Made by a program: the position numbers and the translations under genes
Notes under the pieces: model-generated
The model's database searches: none
What the model saw: the letters and a program-made list of their open reading frames with translations, nothing else
Told to the model about the DNA's origin: nothing
Shown: piece after piece, positions 27,295-35,229 of the stretch
Position numbering within the stretch: the first letter of the stretch is position 1
How the letters are laid out: each line of letters begins with the position of its first letter
Source of the DNA: Naasia lichenicola
Lineage (GTDB): Bacteria; Actinomycetota; Actinomycetes; Actinomycetales; Microbacteriaceae
Direction of reading: 5' to 3'
Assembly (NCBI RefSeq): GCF_004801885.1
Contig: NZ_SSSM01000005.1
Location: 1 to 64,000, forward strand
DNA length: 64,000 bases

Positions 27295-28187
27295 CCATCC
27301 CCTCCCCCACCCTCGACGCGATCGCCCGCCCGGGCGGCGGCCTGGCGATGGTCGCCATGGACCAGCGCGAGAGCCTCCGGCACATGTTCGATGTCGCAGG
27401 AGCCGGCCGGCCCGCTTCCGAGACGCTGGTCGAGTTCAAGCGCGCCGTCGCCACGGAGCTCGGCGACCTGGCGAGCGGATTCCTCATCGATCGCGACTTC
27501 GGCGGCATGCAGCTGCTGCACGACGGGCTGCTGCCGAAGGATTGCGGCTTCATCCTCGCCGCCGATGCACTGGAGCAGGAGGCGGGCGGCCCCGTCGAGG
27601 AGACATCGCTCGACGAGAACGCACTCGTCGATGCCGGGGTCGACGGGGTCGCGGCCATCAAGCTGCTGATCATCTGGCGCAGAGACGAGCTCCGAGAACA
27701 GCGCGTGGCGCTCGCCCAGCGCTTCATCGACGAGGCGCGCGGCCGCGGCGTGCTCTCCGTCCTCGAGCCGGTCGTGCGCGCCACTCCGAGCGAGCTGGAC
27801 AGCAGCACCTGGGATCCCCAAGCGGCGATCCGCGAGGCGGCGCACGAGCTGTCGGCGCTGCGCCCCTCGCTCTACAAGGTGCAGGTCCCGCTCGCCGGCA
27901 CCGGGACCCCCGACGAGCAGCGCGCCGCCAGCGAGCGGCTGGCGACCGACATCCAGGGACCGTGGGTCGTGCTCTCGCAGGGCGTGGCTCTCGACCGATT
28001 CGCCGACGCCGTTCAGGCGGCCTGCCTCGCGGGGGCGAGCGGCTTCCTCGCCGGTCGCGCGCTGTGGAGCGATGTCGTCGGCGCCGACGACGTCCCGGCC
28101 ACCCTGCGCGAGAGGTCGCGCCCGCGCCTCGAACGGCTGATCGAGATCGTGGATGCCCACGCGCGCCCCTGGAGCGACGCCCGATGA
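27291..28187 (+). CDS. YihT/LacD-type class I aldolase
   Basis: A 298-residue (beta/alpha)8 aldolase. From remembered family sequences it is closest to YihT (6-deoxy-6-sulfofructose-1-phosphate aldolase) and LacD (tagatose bisphosphate aldolase). Shared features are GGLAMVAMDQRE at 16-27, the Schiff-base Lys196 in LYKVQVPL, a second Lys124 in AIKLLIIW, PWVVLSQGV and GASGFLAGRALWSDVVG near the C-terminus. It cleaves a ketose 1-phosphate into dihydroxyacetone phosphate and an aldehyde. Coupling to the FGGY kinase suggests kinase then aldolase. Whether the substrate is sulfonated cannot be decided here. Confidence 0.8.
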   Translation: MTIPSPTLDAIARPGGGLAMVAMDQRESLRHMFDVAGAGRPASETLVEFKRAVATELGDLASGFLIDRDFGGMQLLHDGLLPKDCGFILAADALEQEAGGPVEETSLDENALVDAGVDGVAAIKLLIIWRRDELREQRVALAQRFIDEARGRGVLSVLEPVVRATPSELDSSTWDPQAAIREAAHELSALRPSLYKVQVPLAGTGTPDEQRAASERLATDIQGPWVVLSQGVALDRFADAVQAACLAGASGFLAGRALWSDVVGADDVPATLRERSRPRLERLIEIVDAHARPWSDAR

Positions 28188-29023
28188 TGGAGGATGCAGT
28201 GGGCACGACGGCGAACGATGACGTGAGCACAGACCCACTGAGCACAGACCCAGTGAGCACAGACCCACTGAGCACAGACCCAGTGAGCACAGACCCAGCG
28301 GGCGGAGATGCGATGCGGATCGGATTCCTGCACACCGTGCCCGCGCTCGCGGCGCGCTTCGAGTCCGGTCTCGTCGCGGCGGAGCCCGGCGCTTCGGCGG
28401 TGCATGTCGTCGACGCAGCCCTCCTGGCCACCGCGATCCGCTCGGGCGTGGACGCCACGGTCGACGCCGCGGTGGCCGCCCACGTCGCGCACCTCGCCGC
28501 GAGGGGCGTCGATGCGGTGCTCGTCACCTGCTCATCCATCGGCGAGGCCACGGATCGGACCGCTGCGGCCGCCGGGCTGCCTGTGGTGCGCGTGGATGCG
28601 GCGATGGCCGACGAGGCCGTGCGCATCGCTGGCCCCAGCGGTCGGATCGCCGTGCTCGCCACCCTCGAGGCCACTCTCGGTCCGACGGGGCGGCTGCTCG
28701 AGCGGGCAGCTCGAGCACAGGACGAGCCGCCCCGGGTGACCTCATCGGTGGTGGCGGGAGCGGCGGATGCCCGGGCCGCGGGCGATGACAGCGGACACGA
28801 CCGCCTGGTCGCCGACGCGGTGCAGCAGGCAGCGTCATCCGCCGACGTCATCGTGCTCGCGCAGGCCTCGATGGCTCAGGCGGCACAGCAGGCATCCGCC
28901 ACCATTCCCGTGCTGACCTCTCCGGATTCCGCGCTGGCCGCGGTGATCGCGGCGGCCCGTGCCGCTGCGCCCGAACCTGCACTCGAACCCGTACTCGAAC
29001 CCGCGATCGAAGGGGCCTCATGA
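28184..29023 (+). CDS. Asp/Glu-racemase-superfamily-like protein
   Basis: About 279 residues from ATG 28184 (overlapping the aldolase stop). A second start at ATG 28313, with GGCGGAG just upstream, would give 236 residues and skip the repeat region. The core has GFLHTVPALAARFESG and VLVTCSSIGEATD, resembling the first catalytic Cys of Asp/Glu/hydantoin racemases; VIVLAQASMAQAA takes the place of the second Cys motif, with Ser/Ala in place of Cys. A true racemase function is therefore doubtful. Five STDP(L/V) repeats precede the fold and three EPxL repeats end it. It is coupled to the phosphorylase gene by ATGA. Confidence 0.65.
   Translation: MMEDAVGTTANDDVSTDPLSTDPVSTDPLSTDPVSTDPAGGDAMRIGFLHTVPALAARFESGLVAAEPGASAVHVVDAALLATAIRSGVDATVDAAVAAHVAHLAARGVDAVLVTCSSIGEATDRTAAAAGLPVVRVDAAMADEAVRIAGPSGRIAVLATLEATLGPTGRLLERAARAQDEPPRVTSSVVAGAADARAAGDDSGHDRLVADAVQQAASSADVIVLAQASMAQAAQQASATIPVLTSPDSALAAVIAAARAAAPEPALEPVLEPAIEGAS
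28223..28297 (+). repeat. In-frame 15-bp tandem repeat, five copies
   Basis: Five copies of (G/C)TGAGCACAGACCCA, the first base alternating G and C, so the protein reads VSTDP, LSTDP and so on. They lie between the two candidate starts of the racemase-like gene. Confidence 0.9.
28973..29008 (+). repeat. 12-bp tandem repeat at the 3' end of the racemase-like gene
   Basis: Three degenerate 12-bp units (GAACCTGCACTC, GAACCCGTACTC, GAACCCGCGATC) encode EPAL, EPVL and EPAI. Confidence 0.75.
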
Positions 29024-30495
29024 GCACCCGAGGAGTGAGCCTGCTCGCCTACGCCGACCGGCTCGGCGGTGATCTCAGACGACTGCAGGCAGTGCTCGAC
29101 GGGCCACTCGCCGACCTGACGGGCGTGCACATCCTGCCGTTCTACACGCCGTTCGACGGCGACGACGCCGGATTCGACCCCGTCGATCACACGGCCGTCG
29201 ATCCGCGACTCGGCCGGTGGAGCGATCTCGCCGCGATCGGAGGCGGCCGCGAGCTGACCGCCGACATCATCGTGAACCACTCCTCGGCGCTGTCCCCCGA
29301 GTTCCTCGACTGGACGGCGCACGGCACGGAGTCCCGCTTCGATGGGATGTTCCTCCGCTACGACGCGGTCTTCCCGAGCGGGGCGAGCGAGGCGGACATC
29401 ACCGCCTTCTACCGCCCCCGGCCCGGCCTGCCCTTCACCCCGTACGCGGTTGCGGGCGAGCGCCGTCTGATCTGGACCACGTTCATGCCCAGCCAGGTCG
29501 ACCTCGACCTGCGTCACCCGGCTGCGCTGGCCTACCTCGACCGCATCGTCGGCGCACTCGCGCAGGCGGGCGTCGACGTGGTGCGCCTCGACGCGGTCGG
29601 ATACGCCGTGAAGACACCCGGCACGAGCTCGTTCATGACGGAGCACACGCTGGCGTTCGTCGAAGAGCTCGCGGCGCGGCTCCGCGGCGCGGGGCTGCGG
29701 GTCCTCGTCGAGGTGCATGCGCATCACTCCCAGCAGATCGCCATCGCGCCGCTCGTCGACCTCGTCTACGACTTCGCCTCCGCTCCCCTGATGCTGCACG
29801 CCCTCGGCGACGGCGACATCGCGCCGCTGCTGCGCTGGCTCGAGCTCCGTCCGGCCAACGCGGTCACCGTGCTCGACACCCACGACGGCATCGGGATCAT
29901 CGACGCGGGTCCCGCCGAGGGGCTGCCCGGCCTGATCGACGAGGACCAGATGCGGGCGATCTTCGAGCGCGCCGCCGACGCGACCGCCGGCCACTCGGAC
30001 CTCGCATCCGTCGTCCCGCAGTGGGCGTCGATGCCGCACCAGATCAACGCCACCTTCCCGAGCGTCGTCGCGGACGACGAGGCCTACGTGCTCTGCCGTG
30101 CCGTGCAGGTGATGCTGCCGGGGGAGCCGCAGTTCTACTACGTCGGACTGCTGGACGGTCGGGACGACGAGCAGCGCTTCCTCGAGACAGGTCAGGGTCG
30201 CGAGGTCAACCGGCACGTCTACGACGACGCCGAGCTGTCGGCCGCTGTGGCGCGGCCGGTGCCGCGCGCGCTGCTCGGCCTGGCCCGTCTGCGCCGCGAT
30301 CATCCCGCATTCGATGGGGACTTCGGCTGGATGCAGACCGGCCCGACCTCGCTGCGCCTGCAATGGCAGTCGGCCGACGAGCTGCTCGTCCTCGACGCCG
30401 ACTTCGCGCCCGGTGCACGTCAGGCCGTGCTCACCTCGGAGCGGGACGGCGAGCGGCGGATCCTGCACGGAGCGGCCGGGCTGGCGGCGATCTAG
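29020..30495 (+). CDS. Sucrose-phosphorylase-family GH13_18 enzyme
   Basis: A 491-residue retaining alpha-glucosyl phosphorylase-type protein. Asp191 in VVRLDAVGYAVKTPGTSSFM is the nucleophile, Glu231 in VLVEVHAHH the acid/base and Asp289 in LDTHDGIG the stabiliser, corresponding to D192, E232 and D290 of the Bifidobacterium sucrose phosphorylase. GH13_18 members phosphorolyse sucrose, sucrose 6-phosphate, glucosylglycerol or glucosylglycerate to glucose 1-phosphate. The acceptor-site loops differ from sucrose phosphorylase at several points, so the natural acceptor is unsettled. It is cytoplasmic and is the last gene under operator 4. Confidence 0.88.
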   Translation: MSTRGVSLLAYADRLGGDLRRLQAVLDGPLADLTGVHILPFYTPFDGDDAGFDPVDHTAVDPRLGRWSDLAAIGGGRELTADIIVNHSSALSPEFLDWTAHGTESRFDGMFLRYDAVFPSGASEADITAFYRPRPGLPFTPYAVAGERRLIWTTFMPSQVDLDLRHPAALAYLDRIVGALAQAGVDVVRLDAVGYAVKTPGTSSFMTEHTLAFVEELAARLRGAGLRVLVEVHAHHSQQIAIAPLVDLVYDFASAPLMLHALGDGDIAPLLRWLELRPANAVTVLDTHDGIGIIDAGPAEGLPGLIDEDQMRAIFERAADATAGHSDLASVVPQWASMPHQINATFPSVVADDEAYVLCRAVQVMLPGEPQFYYVGLLDGRDDEQRFLETGQGREVNRHVYDDAELSAAVARPVPRALLGLARLRRDHPAFDGDFGWMQTGPTSLRLQWQSADELLVLDADFAPGARQAVLTSERDGERRILHGAAGLAAI

Positions 30496-30551
30496 CCCGT
30501 CCCCCCTGAGACCGTCGCGTTGCCTTTCGGCGATCGTCGCGTCGCGTCGCG

Positions 30552-30571
30552 ATGTGGCATCGATGTCGGCG
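30552..30571. promoter_or_regulatory. Degenerate LacI-type half-operator
   Basis: ATGTGGCATCGATGTCGGCG matches operator 6 well through its first 14 bases, but the right arm is lost. It lies 37 bp upstream of operator 5 and could be an auxiliary site or a relic. Confidence 0.35.
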
Positions 30572-30580
30572 AGTCGCCGG

Positions 30581-30610
30581 TTGACCGCCTTTTCGAGCAG
30601 AACATAGGAT
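30581..30610 (+). promoter_or_regulatory. Promoter of the ROK-SIS-mannosidase operon
   Basis: TTGACC (30581-30586), 18 bp, then TAGGAT (30605-30610). The -10 abuts or overlaps operator 5, fitting steric repression. Confidence 0.6.
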
Positions 30611-30628
30611 GTGGGAACGATGCCAGAT
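30609..30628. promoter_or_regulatory. LacI-type operator 5
   Basis: ATGTGGGAACGATGCCAGAT, a family member with one right-arm change, 50 bp upstream of the ROK kinase start. Confidence 0.8.
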
Positions 30629-30678
30629 CGAGTGACGACGCTCGTCGTCCCGTTCGGCAGAGCCAGGCAGGGGAGCGC

Positions 30679-31761
30679 ATGACTGCACCGTCGCGGCAGA
30701 CCCTCGCGCTCGACATCGGGGGCACCAAGCTGGCCGCGGCCGTGGTCGACGATCGCGGCGCCGTGCGCGGCCTGCGGATCATCCCCACCCACCGCGAGCA
30801 GGGCCCGGATGCCGTGGTCGCACGCCTGTTCGAGCTCGGCCGCGAAGCGCTCGCCGCATCGGGCCTCGACTCTTCAGGCCCTGGGGTCTCCGCCGTCGGC
30901 ATCAGCTGCGGTGGACCCCTCGATGCCGAAGCGGGCGTCGTGCACCGGCCGCTCAACCTGCCCGACTGGGACGGCGTGCCGCTCGGCCCGTTGGCCCGCG
31001 CCGAGTTCGGCCTCCCCGCTCACCTGGTGAACGACGCCACCGCCGGAATGCTCGCCGAGCATCGATTCGGTGCCGCACGCGGCGCATCGGACGCCATCTA
31101 CCTCACGATCTCGACGGGGGTCGGGGGCGGCGCGGTTCTCGGCGGACGACTGCACCGAGGGGCGGCGGGCAACGGCGGAGAGTTCGGGCATGTCATGGTC
31201 CGCCCCGGCGGCCGCCGCTGCACCTGCGGCCGGCTCGGCTGCCTCGAGGCCTACGCCTCCGGCACGTCGATCGCGCTGCGAGCGCAGGAGGCGGTCGGGA
31301 GCGGAGCGCCGACCCGACTGTCCGCCTTCGATCCGGTGCGGGCCGAGCACGTCGTCGCCGCCATGCAGGCCGGCGACCGGGTCGCCGCGGAGATCTGGGA
31401 CGACACCACCGCCGTGCTCGGACAGGCGCTCACCGACCTGATCAACACGTTCGAGCCCGAGGTCGTCGTGCTCGGCGGCGGTGTCACGGGTGCCGGCGCC
31501 CTGCTGCTCGACCCGGTGCGCCGCATGGTCGCGGAGCGGGCGATGCCTCCCGCCGCCGCCGCAGTGCGCATCGAGCTCGCCGCCCTCGGCCAGACGGCCT
31601 GCGTCATCGGCGCCGGCATCCACGCCGCCGAGCGCACGCCCCTGCACAGCATGCCGGGCCACACCGCATCCGAGCGCAGCGCTTCAGAATCCAGCGCTTC
31701 AGAACCCAGCGCTTCAGAATCCAGCACCGCCGAACTCATCGAGGAGCCGAGCCATGTCTGA
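30679..31761 (+). CDS. ROK-family sugar kinase 1
   Basis: A 360-residue ROK protein without a DNA-binding domain, so a kinase rather than a repressor. It has the ATP motif LDIGGTKLAAA (11-21), catalytic Asp119 in VNDATAG, and the zinc site GEFGH171...CTCGRLGCLEAYA (Cys181, Cys183, Cys188). ROK kinases phosphorylate glucose, mannose, fructose, N-acetylmannosamine and similar sugars; mannose would fit the downstream alpha-mannosidase (inference). The start ATG 30679 has AGGGGAG upstream. A Ser-rich tail (about 325-355) carries SASES repeats. It is closely similar to ROK 2 at 40311. Confidence 0.9.
   Translation: MTAPSRQTLALDIGGTKLAAAVVDDRGAVRGLRIIPTHREQGPDAVVARLFELGREALAASGLDSSGPGVSAVGISCGGPLDAEAGVVHRPLNLPDWDGVPLGPLARAEFGLPAHLVNDATAGMLAEHRFGAARGASDAIYLTISTGVGGGAVLGGRLHRGAAGNGGEFGHVMVRPGGRRCTCGRLGCLEAYASGTSIALRAQEAVGSGAPTRLSAFDPVRAEHVVAAMQAGDRVAAEIWDDTTAVLGQALTDLINTFEPEVVVLGGGVTGAGALLLDPVRRMVAERAMPPAAAAVRIELAALGQTACVIGAGIHAAERTPLHSMPGHTASERSASESSASEPSASESSTAELIEEPSHV
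31678..31722 (+). repeat. In-frame 15-bp tandem repeat, three copies
   Basis: Three copies of AGCGCTTCAGAATCC (the middle one ends ACCC) encode SASES/SASEP in the ROK 1 C-terminal tail. Confidence 0.88.
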
Positions 31762-32380
31762 CACCACGGTCGCAGCACACGCCACAGCACAGGTCGCCGC
31801 ACAGGATTGGATGAGCACGCAGCTCGCCGACCATCGCGCTGTCGCGGAGGCGGCAGAACGGCTGCTTCCGGATGTCCGCCGGGTGGGTGAGGCTCTCATC
31901 GCGGCGTTCAGCGGCGGTGGCATCCTCTACACCTTCGGCAACGGCGGCAGCGCGGCCGACGCCCAGCACTTCACCGGTGAGGTCATCGGGCACTACAAGC
32001 GCGACAGACGGCCGCTGCCCGCCGTCACCCTGTCGACCGACACGACGACGATGACCTGCATCGCCAACGACTACGCCTTCGACGACATCTTCGCCCGGCA
32101 GGTCGAGGCGCTGGCGAAGCCCGCCGACGTCGTGGCCGCGTTCACCACGAGCGGTCGCAGCGCCAACATCGTCACCGCGCTCGAGGCCGCCCGGAAGGCG
32201 GGTGCGACCACGGTGCTCTTCGGAGGGGGCGACGGCGGACCGGCCCTCGCGCACGCCGATCTGGCCCTGCTCGTGCCATCGAGCACGACGCCGCGGATCC
32301 AGGAGATGCACACTTTCATGCTCCACGCGATCAGCGAGATGATCGACGGATGGGCCGACGGGGACGAGGACTACGCATGA
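31754..32380 (+). CDS. GmhA-like SIS-domain phosphosugar isomerase
   Basis: A 208-residue SIS protein resembling sedoheptulose-7-phosphate isomerase GmhA. Shared features are LYTFGNGGSAADAQHFTGE near 56-75, ITLS-like VTLSTDTTTMTCIANDY, FTTSGRSANIV and QEMHTFMLHAISE near the C-terminus. It probably isomerises a phosphorylated sugar; true GmhA makes heptose phosphate for cell envelopes, which is not expected in a catabolic operon, so another aldose/ketose phosphate is likelier. It overlaps the ROK gene by 8 nt and the GH38 gene by ATGA. Confidence 0.85.
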   Translation: MSDTTVAAHATAQVAAQDWMSTQLADHRAVAEAAERLLPDVRRVGEALIAAFSGGGILYTFGNGGSAADAQHFTGEVIGHYKRDRRPLPAVTLSTDTTTMTCIANDYAFDDIFARQVEALAKPADVVAAFTTSGRSANIVTALEAARKAGATTVLFGGGDGGPALAHADLALLVPSSTTPRIQEMHTFMLHAISEMIDGWADGDEDYA

Positions 32381-35229
32381 CCGAGGTCTCCCCCGCCGCA
32401 GCCGATCCCGCGTCGCAGCCGACCGAGACAGAGTCGAACGACGCCGGGCTGGTGAGCGCCAGACTGCTAAGCGCCGAGGTCGCCAACGCCGAGAACGTGC
32501 CGACCGAGCCGACCGAGGTGGCGACCTCATCCTCCACGACACCGGCTGATCAGTCCTCGACGGATCAGTCGCCCGTGTCCGGCGGTCCGACCGCCACCCC
32601 GACCGCCGCTCCGGTCGGACGGCGGTCCGCCGCACCCCTCTCCAACGCGCCGTCGGGATTCCGACCCGAGACCGTCGCGCCCGCTCCCCGGCCGGCGGCG
32701 ACGCCCGACCGCACCCTGCACATGATCGGCAACGCGCACCTCGACCCGGTGTGGCTCTGGCCGTGGCAGGAGGGCTATCAGGAGGCTCGGGCCACCTTCC
32801 GCTCCGCGCTCGACCGGATGGACGAGTACCCCGACTTCATCTTCACCTGCGACCAGATCGTCCTGCTCTCCTGGGTGGAGGAGCAGGACCCCGCCCTGTT
32901 CGAGCGCATCCGTGAGCAGGTCGCCGAAGGACGCTGGGTCAATGCCGGCGGCTGGTGGGTGGAGCCCGACTGCAACATGCCGATGGGCGAGTCCTTCGTG
33001 CGGCAGGGGCTCTACGGCCAGCGCTACCTCAGGGAGAAGTTCGGCCGGATGGCCGAGGTCGGCATGAACGTCGACCCCTTCGGGCACAACGCGATGCTGC
33101 CGCAGATCCTCCGAGGCCAGCGGATGGACAGCTACATGTTCCTGCGCCCCGGACGGCACGAGTCCGACCTCGACTCCACGCTGTTCTGGTGGCAGTCCCC
33201 CGACGGCTCGCGCATCCTCGGCTACCGCATCCCCTTCGAGTACTGCTCCCCTCCCGGCGACGTCTCATGGCAGACCGAGAAGTCGATCGCCCAGCTCGAT
33301 CGCGGGCTCGGCGAGGCCATGGTCTTCTACGGCGTCGGCAACCACGGCGGCGGTCCCACCAAGGCCAACATCGACTCGATCCATCGCTTCGACCGGATGG
33401 GCAGCTTCGGAAGGATGAAGATGTCATCTCCCCGCGAGTACTTCGACGAGATGCTGGCACGCGGCCCGCAGTTCCTCGACGCGCTGGACGTCCGCACCGA
33501 CGACCTGCAGCACCACGCTCCCGGCTGCTACTCCTCGCACTCGGGCATCAAGGCCTGGCAGCGCCGCGCGCAGTTCGCGGTGCTCAACGCCGAGCGCTGG
33601 GCGGCCGTCTCGGCCCTCGACTCCGGGGTGGCCTACCCGCGGGAGGATCTGGGACGCGCCTGGAAGCAGGTGCTGTTCAACCAGTTCCACGACATCCTGC
33701 CCGGCTCCGCCATCGAGTCGGCCTACGACGACGCGCGGGATCAGCTCGGCGAGGCCGTCGCCATCTCGAAGCGGATCATCACCCGCGCGCACAACCTCAT
33801 CGCCGCCCGGATCGACATCCCGATGGACGTCGCGACGCAGCCGGTCGTCGTGTTCAACCCGCACCCGTGGGCCATCGAGACGGACGTCGAGCTGCAGTAC
33901 GGCGTGCAGCAAACCGGCGTGCACGTCGTCGACGCCGAGGGCGTCCCCACCGTCAGCCAGCGCGTCCAGTCGGTGGCCACCACCGACGACAAGGGTCGCG
34001 GCGCCGTCGCATTCCGCGCGGAGCTGCCCGCCTTCGGATACCGCCTGTACCGACTCCGCCCCGGAACCGCGGCGAATGCGCCCGCCTCCTCCCCGCTCAC
34101 CGCGACGGATACGGTCCTCGAGAACGAGCACCTCCGGGTCGAGATCGATCCGACGACCGGTTGGCTCAGCTCGTTGCTCGTCAAGGCGACCGGCGTCGAC
34201 CTCGCCGCCGGTACCGCCTCCGATCAGCACACCCAGATCTGCGACGACCCCACCGACACCTGGGGGCACCGGGTGATCTCCTACGCCTGGGCCGGCGTGC
34301 CGATGAGCGTGGATCGGATCCTGCTCCGCGAGAGCGGCCCGCTGCGCGCCCGGCTGCGGATCGAGCGCAGCTGGGGTCGCTCCACCTTCGTGGAAGAGCT
34401 CATCCTGGGTCACGACTCCCGCACGCTGAAGGTCGAGGCCACGATCGACTGGCGCGAGCAGGCTCACCTGATGAAGCTCCGCTTCCCGACGGCGCTCACC
34501 GCGCCGACCGCGACCTACGAGATCCCCTTCGGCGAGCTCGAGCGCCCCGTCGACGGCGCCGAGGAGCCCGCCCAGTCCTGGGTCGATCTGACCGGTACCG
34601 CGGCAGGAACGCCGGGGGGCCTGACCGTGATCGCGACGGGCAAGCACGGGTGGGACGTCTCTCCCGGCGACCCCGCCGCCCATGAGGCCGTGAACCAGCA
34701 TCCCAGCATCGGCATCACGGCCGTCCGCAGTCCCGTCTACTCCTGGCACGACCCGCGGCTGCTCGAGGCCGATGGGATCTACACGTTCCAGGATCAGGGT
34801 GTCCAGCGCTTCCGGTACGAGCTGATCCCGCACGCGGGCGACCACCGCGCGGCCCGGCCGGGCCGCCGCGCGATCGAGCTCGGCTCGCCCGTGCGCGCGC
34901 AGCTCGAGGCCTTCCACGAGGGCCCGCTCGCGCCGATCGGCAGCTTCGCCGACGACGGCGGCGACGCCGTTCAGCTCACCGCGATCAAGGGCAGCGAGGA
35001 CCCGTCGAGCAGCACGTCGGGCGAGACGGGTGGCGAGACGGGTGGCGCCGACCTCATCGTCCGGGCCGTCGAGACCCGAGGCGAGGCAACGGAGGCGTCG
35101 ATCGAGCTGCCACTCGTCGGACGCACGCTGACCGCCACATTCGGGCCCTACCAGATCCGCACCTTCCGGGTTCCGCGAGACGGCGAGATCACCGAGTTGG
35201 ATCTGCTCGAGCTCCCGCTCGACGACTGA
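32377..35229 (+). CDS. GH38 alpha-mannosidase with long N-terminal extension
   Basis: A 950-residue GH38 enzyme. The zinc site includes His121 and Asp123 (GNAHLDPVWLWPW), the nucleophile Asp233 lies in NVDPFGHNAMLPQIL, and a third zinc His sits in NQFHDILPGS. The central helical domain and C-terminal beta-sandwich domains follow in the usual order. Residues 1-110 are an Ala/Thr/Ser/Pro-rich stretch not found in family cores, with no signal peptide. The ATGA overlap supports the start, but translation could also begin later. It releases alpha-linked mannose in the cytoplasm. Downstream proteins likely act on the same substrate. Confidence 0.92.
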   Translation: MTEVSPAAADPASQPTETESNDAGLVSARLLSAEVANAENVPTEPTEVATSSSTTPADQSSTDQSPVSGGPTATPTAAPVGRRSAAPLSNAPSGFRPETVAPAPRPAATPDRTLHMIGNAHLDPVWLWPWQEGYQEARATFRSALDRMDEYPDFIFTCDQIVLLSWVEEQDPALFERIREQVAEGRWVNAGGWWVEPDCNMPMGESFVRQGLYGQRYLREKFGRMAEVGMNVDPFGHNAMLPQILRGQRMDSYMFLRPGRHESDLDSTLFWWQSPDGSRILGYRIPFEYCSPPGDVSWQTEKSIAQLDRGLGEAMVFYGVGNHGGGPTKANIDSIHRFDRMGSFGRMKMSSPREYFDEMLARGPQFLDALDVRTDDLQHHAPGCYSSHSGIKAWQRRAQFAVLNAERWAAVSALDSGVAYPREDLGRAWKQVLFNQFHDILPGSAIESAYDDARDQLGEAVAISKRIITRAHNLIAARIDIPMDVATQPVVVFNPHPWAIETDVELQYGVQQTGVHVVDAEGVPTVSQRVQSVATTDDKGRGAVAFRAELPAFGYRLYRLRPGTAANAPASSPLTATDTVLENEHLRVEIDPTTGWLSSLLVKATGVDLAAGTASDQHTQICDDPTDTWGHRVISYAWAGVPMSVDRILLRESGPLRARLRIERSWGRSTFVEELILGHDSRTLKVEATIDWREQAHLMKLRFPTALTAPTATYEIPFGELERPVDGAEEPAQSWVDLTGTAAGTPGGLTVIATGKHGWDVSPGDPAAHEAVNQHPSIGITAVRSPVYSWHDPRLLEADGIYTFQDQGVQRFRYELIPHAGDHRAARPGRRAIELGSPVRAQLEAFHEGPLAPIGSFADDGGDAVQLTAIKGSEDPSSSTSGETGGETGGADLIVRAVETRGEATEASIELPLVGRTLTATFGPYQIRTFRVPRDGEITELDLLELPLDD

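Noticed and set aside
27291-28187. Firm assignment of a sulfoquinovose pathway
   Set aside because: No sulfoquinovosidase, isomerase or sulfolactaldehyde enzyme is present in the window; the aldolase alone cannot decide this.
28223-28297. Tandem repeats considered as a CRISPR array
   Set aside because: Units are 15 bp with no spacers and are in frame within a coding gene.
28876-30792. Long minus-strand frame over the sucrose-phosphorylase-family gene
   Set aside because: Antisense shadow; catalytic motifs are all on the plus strand.
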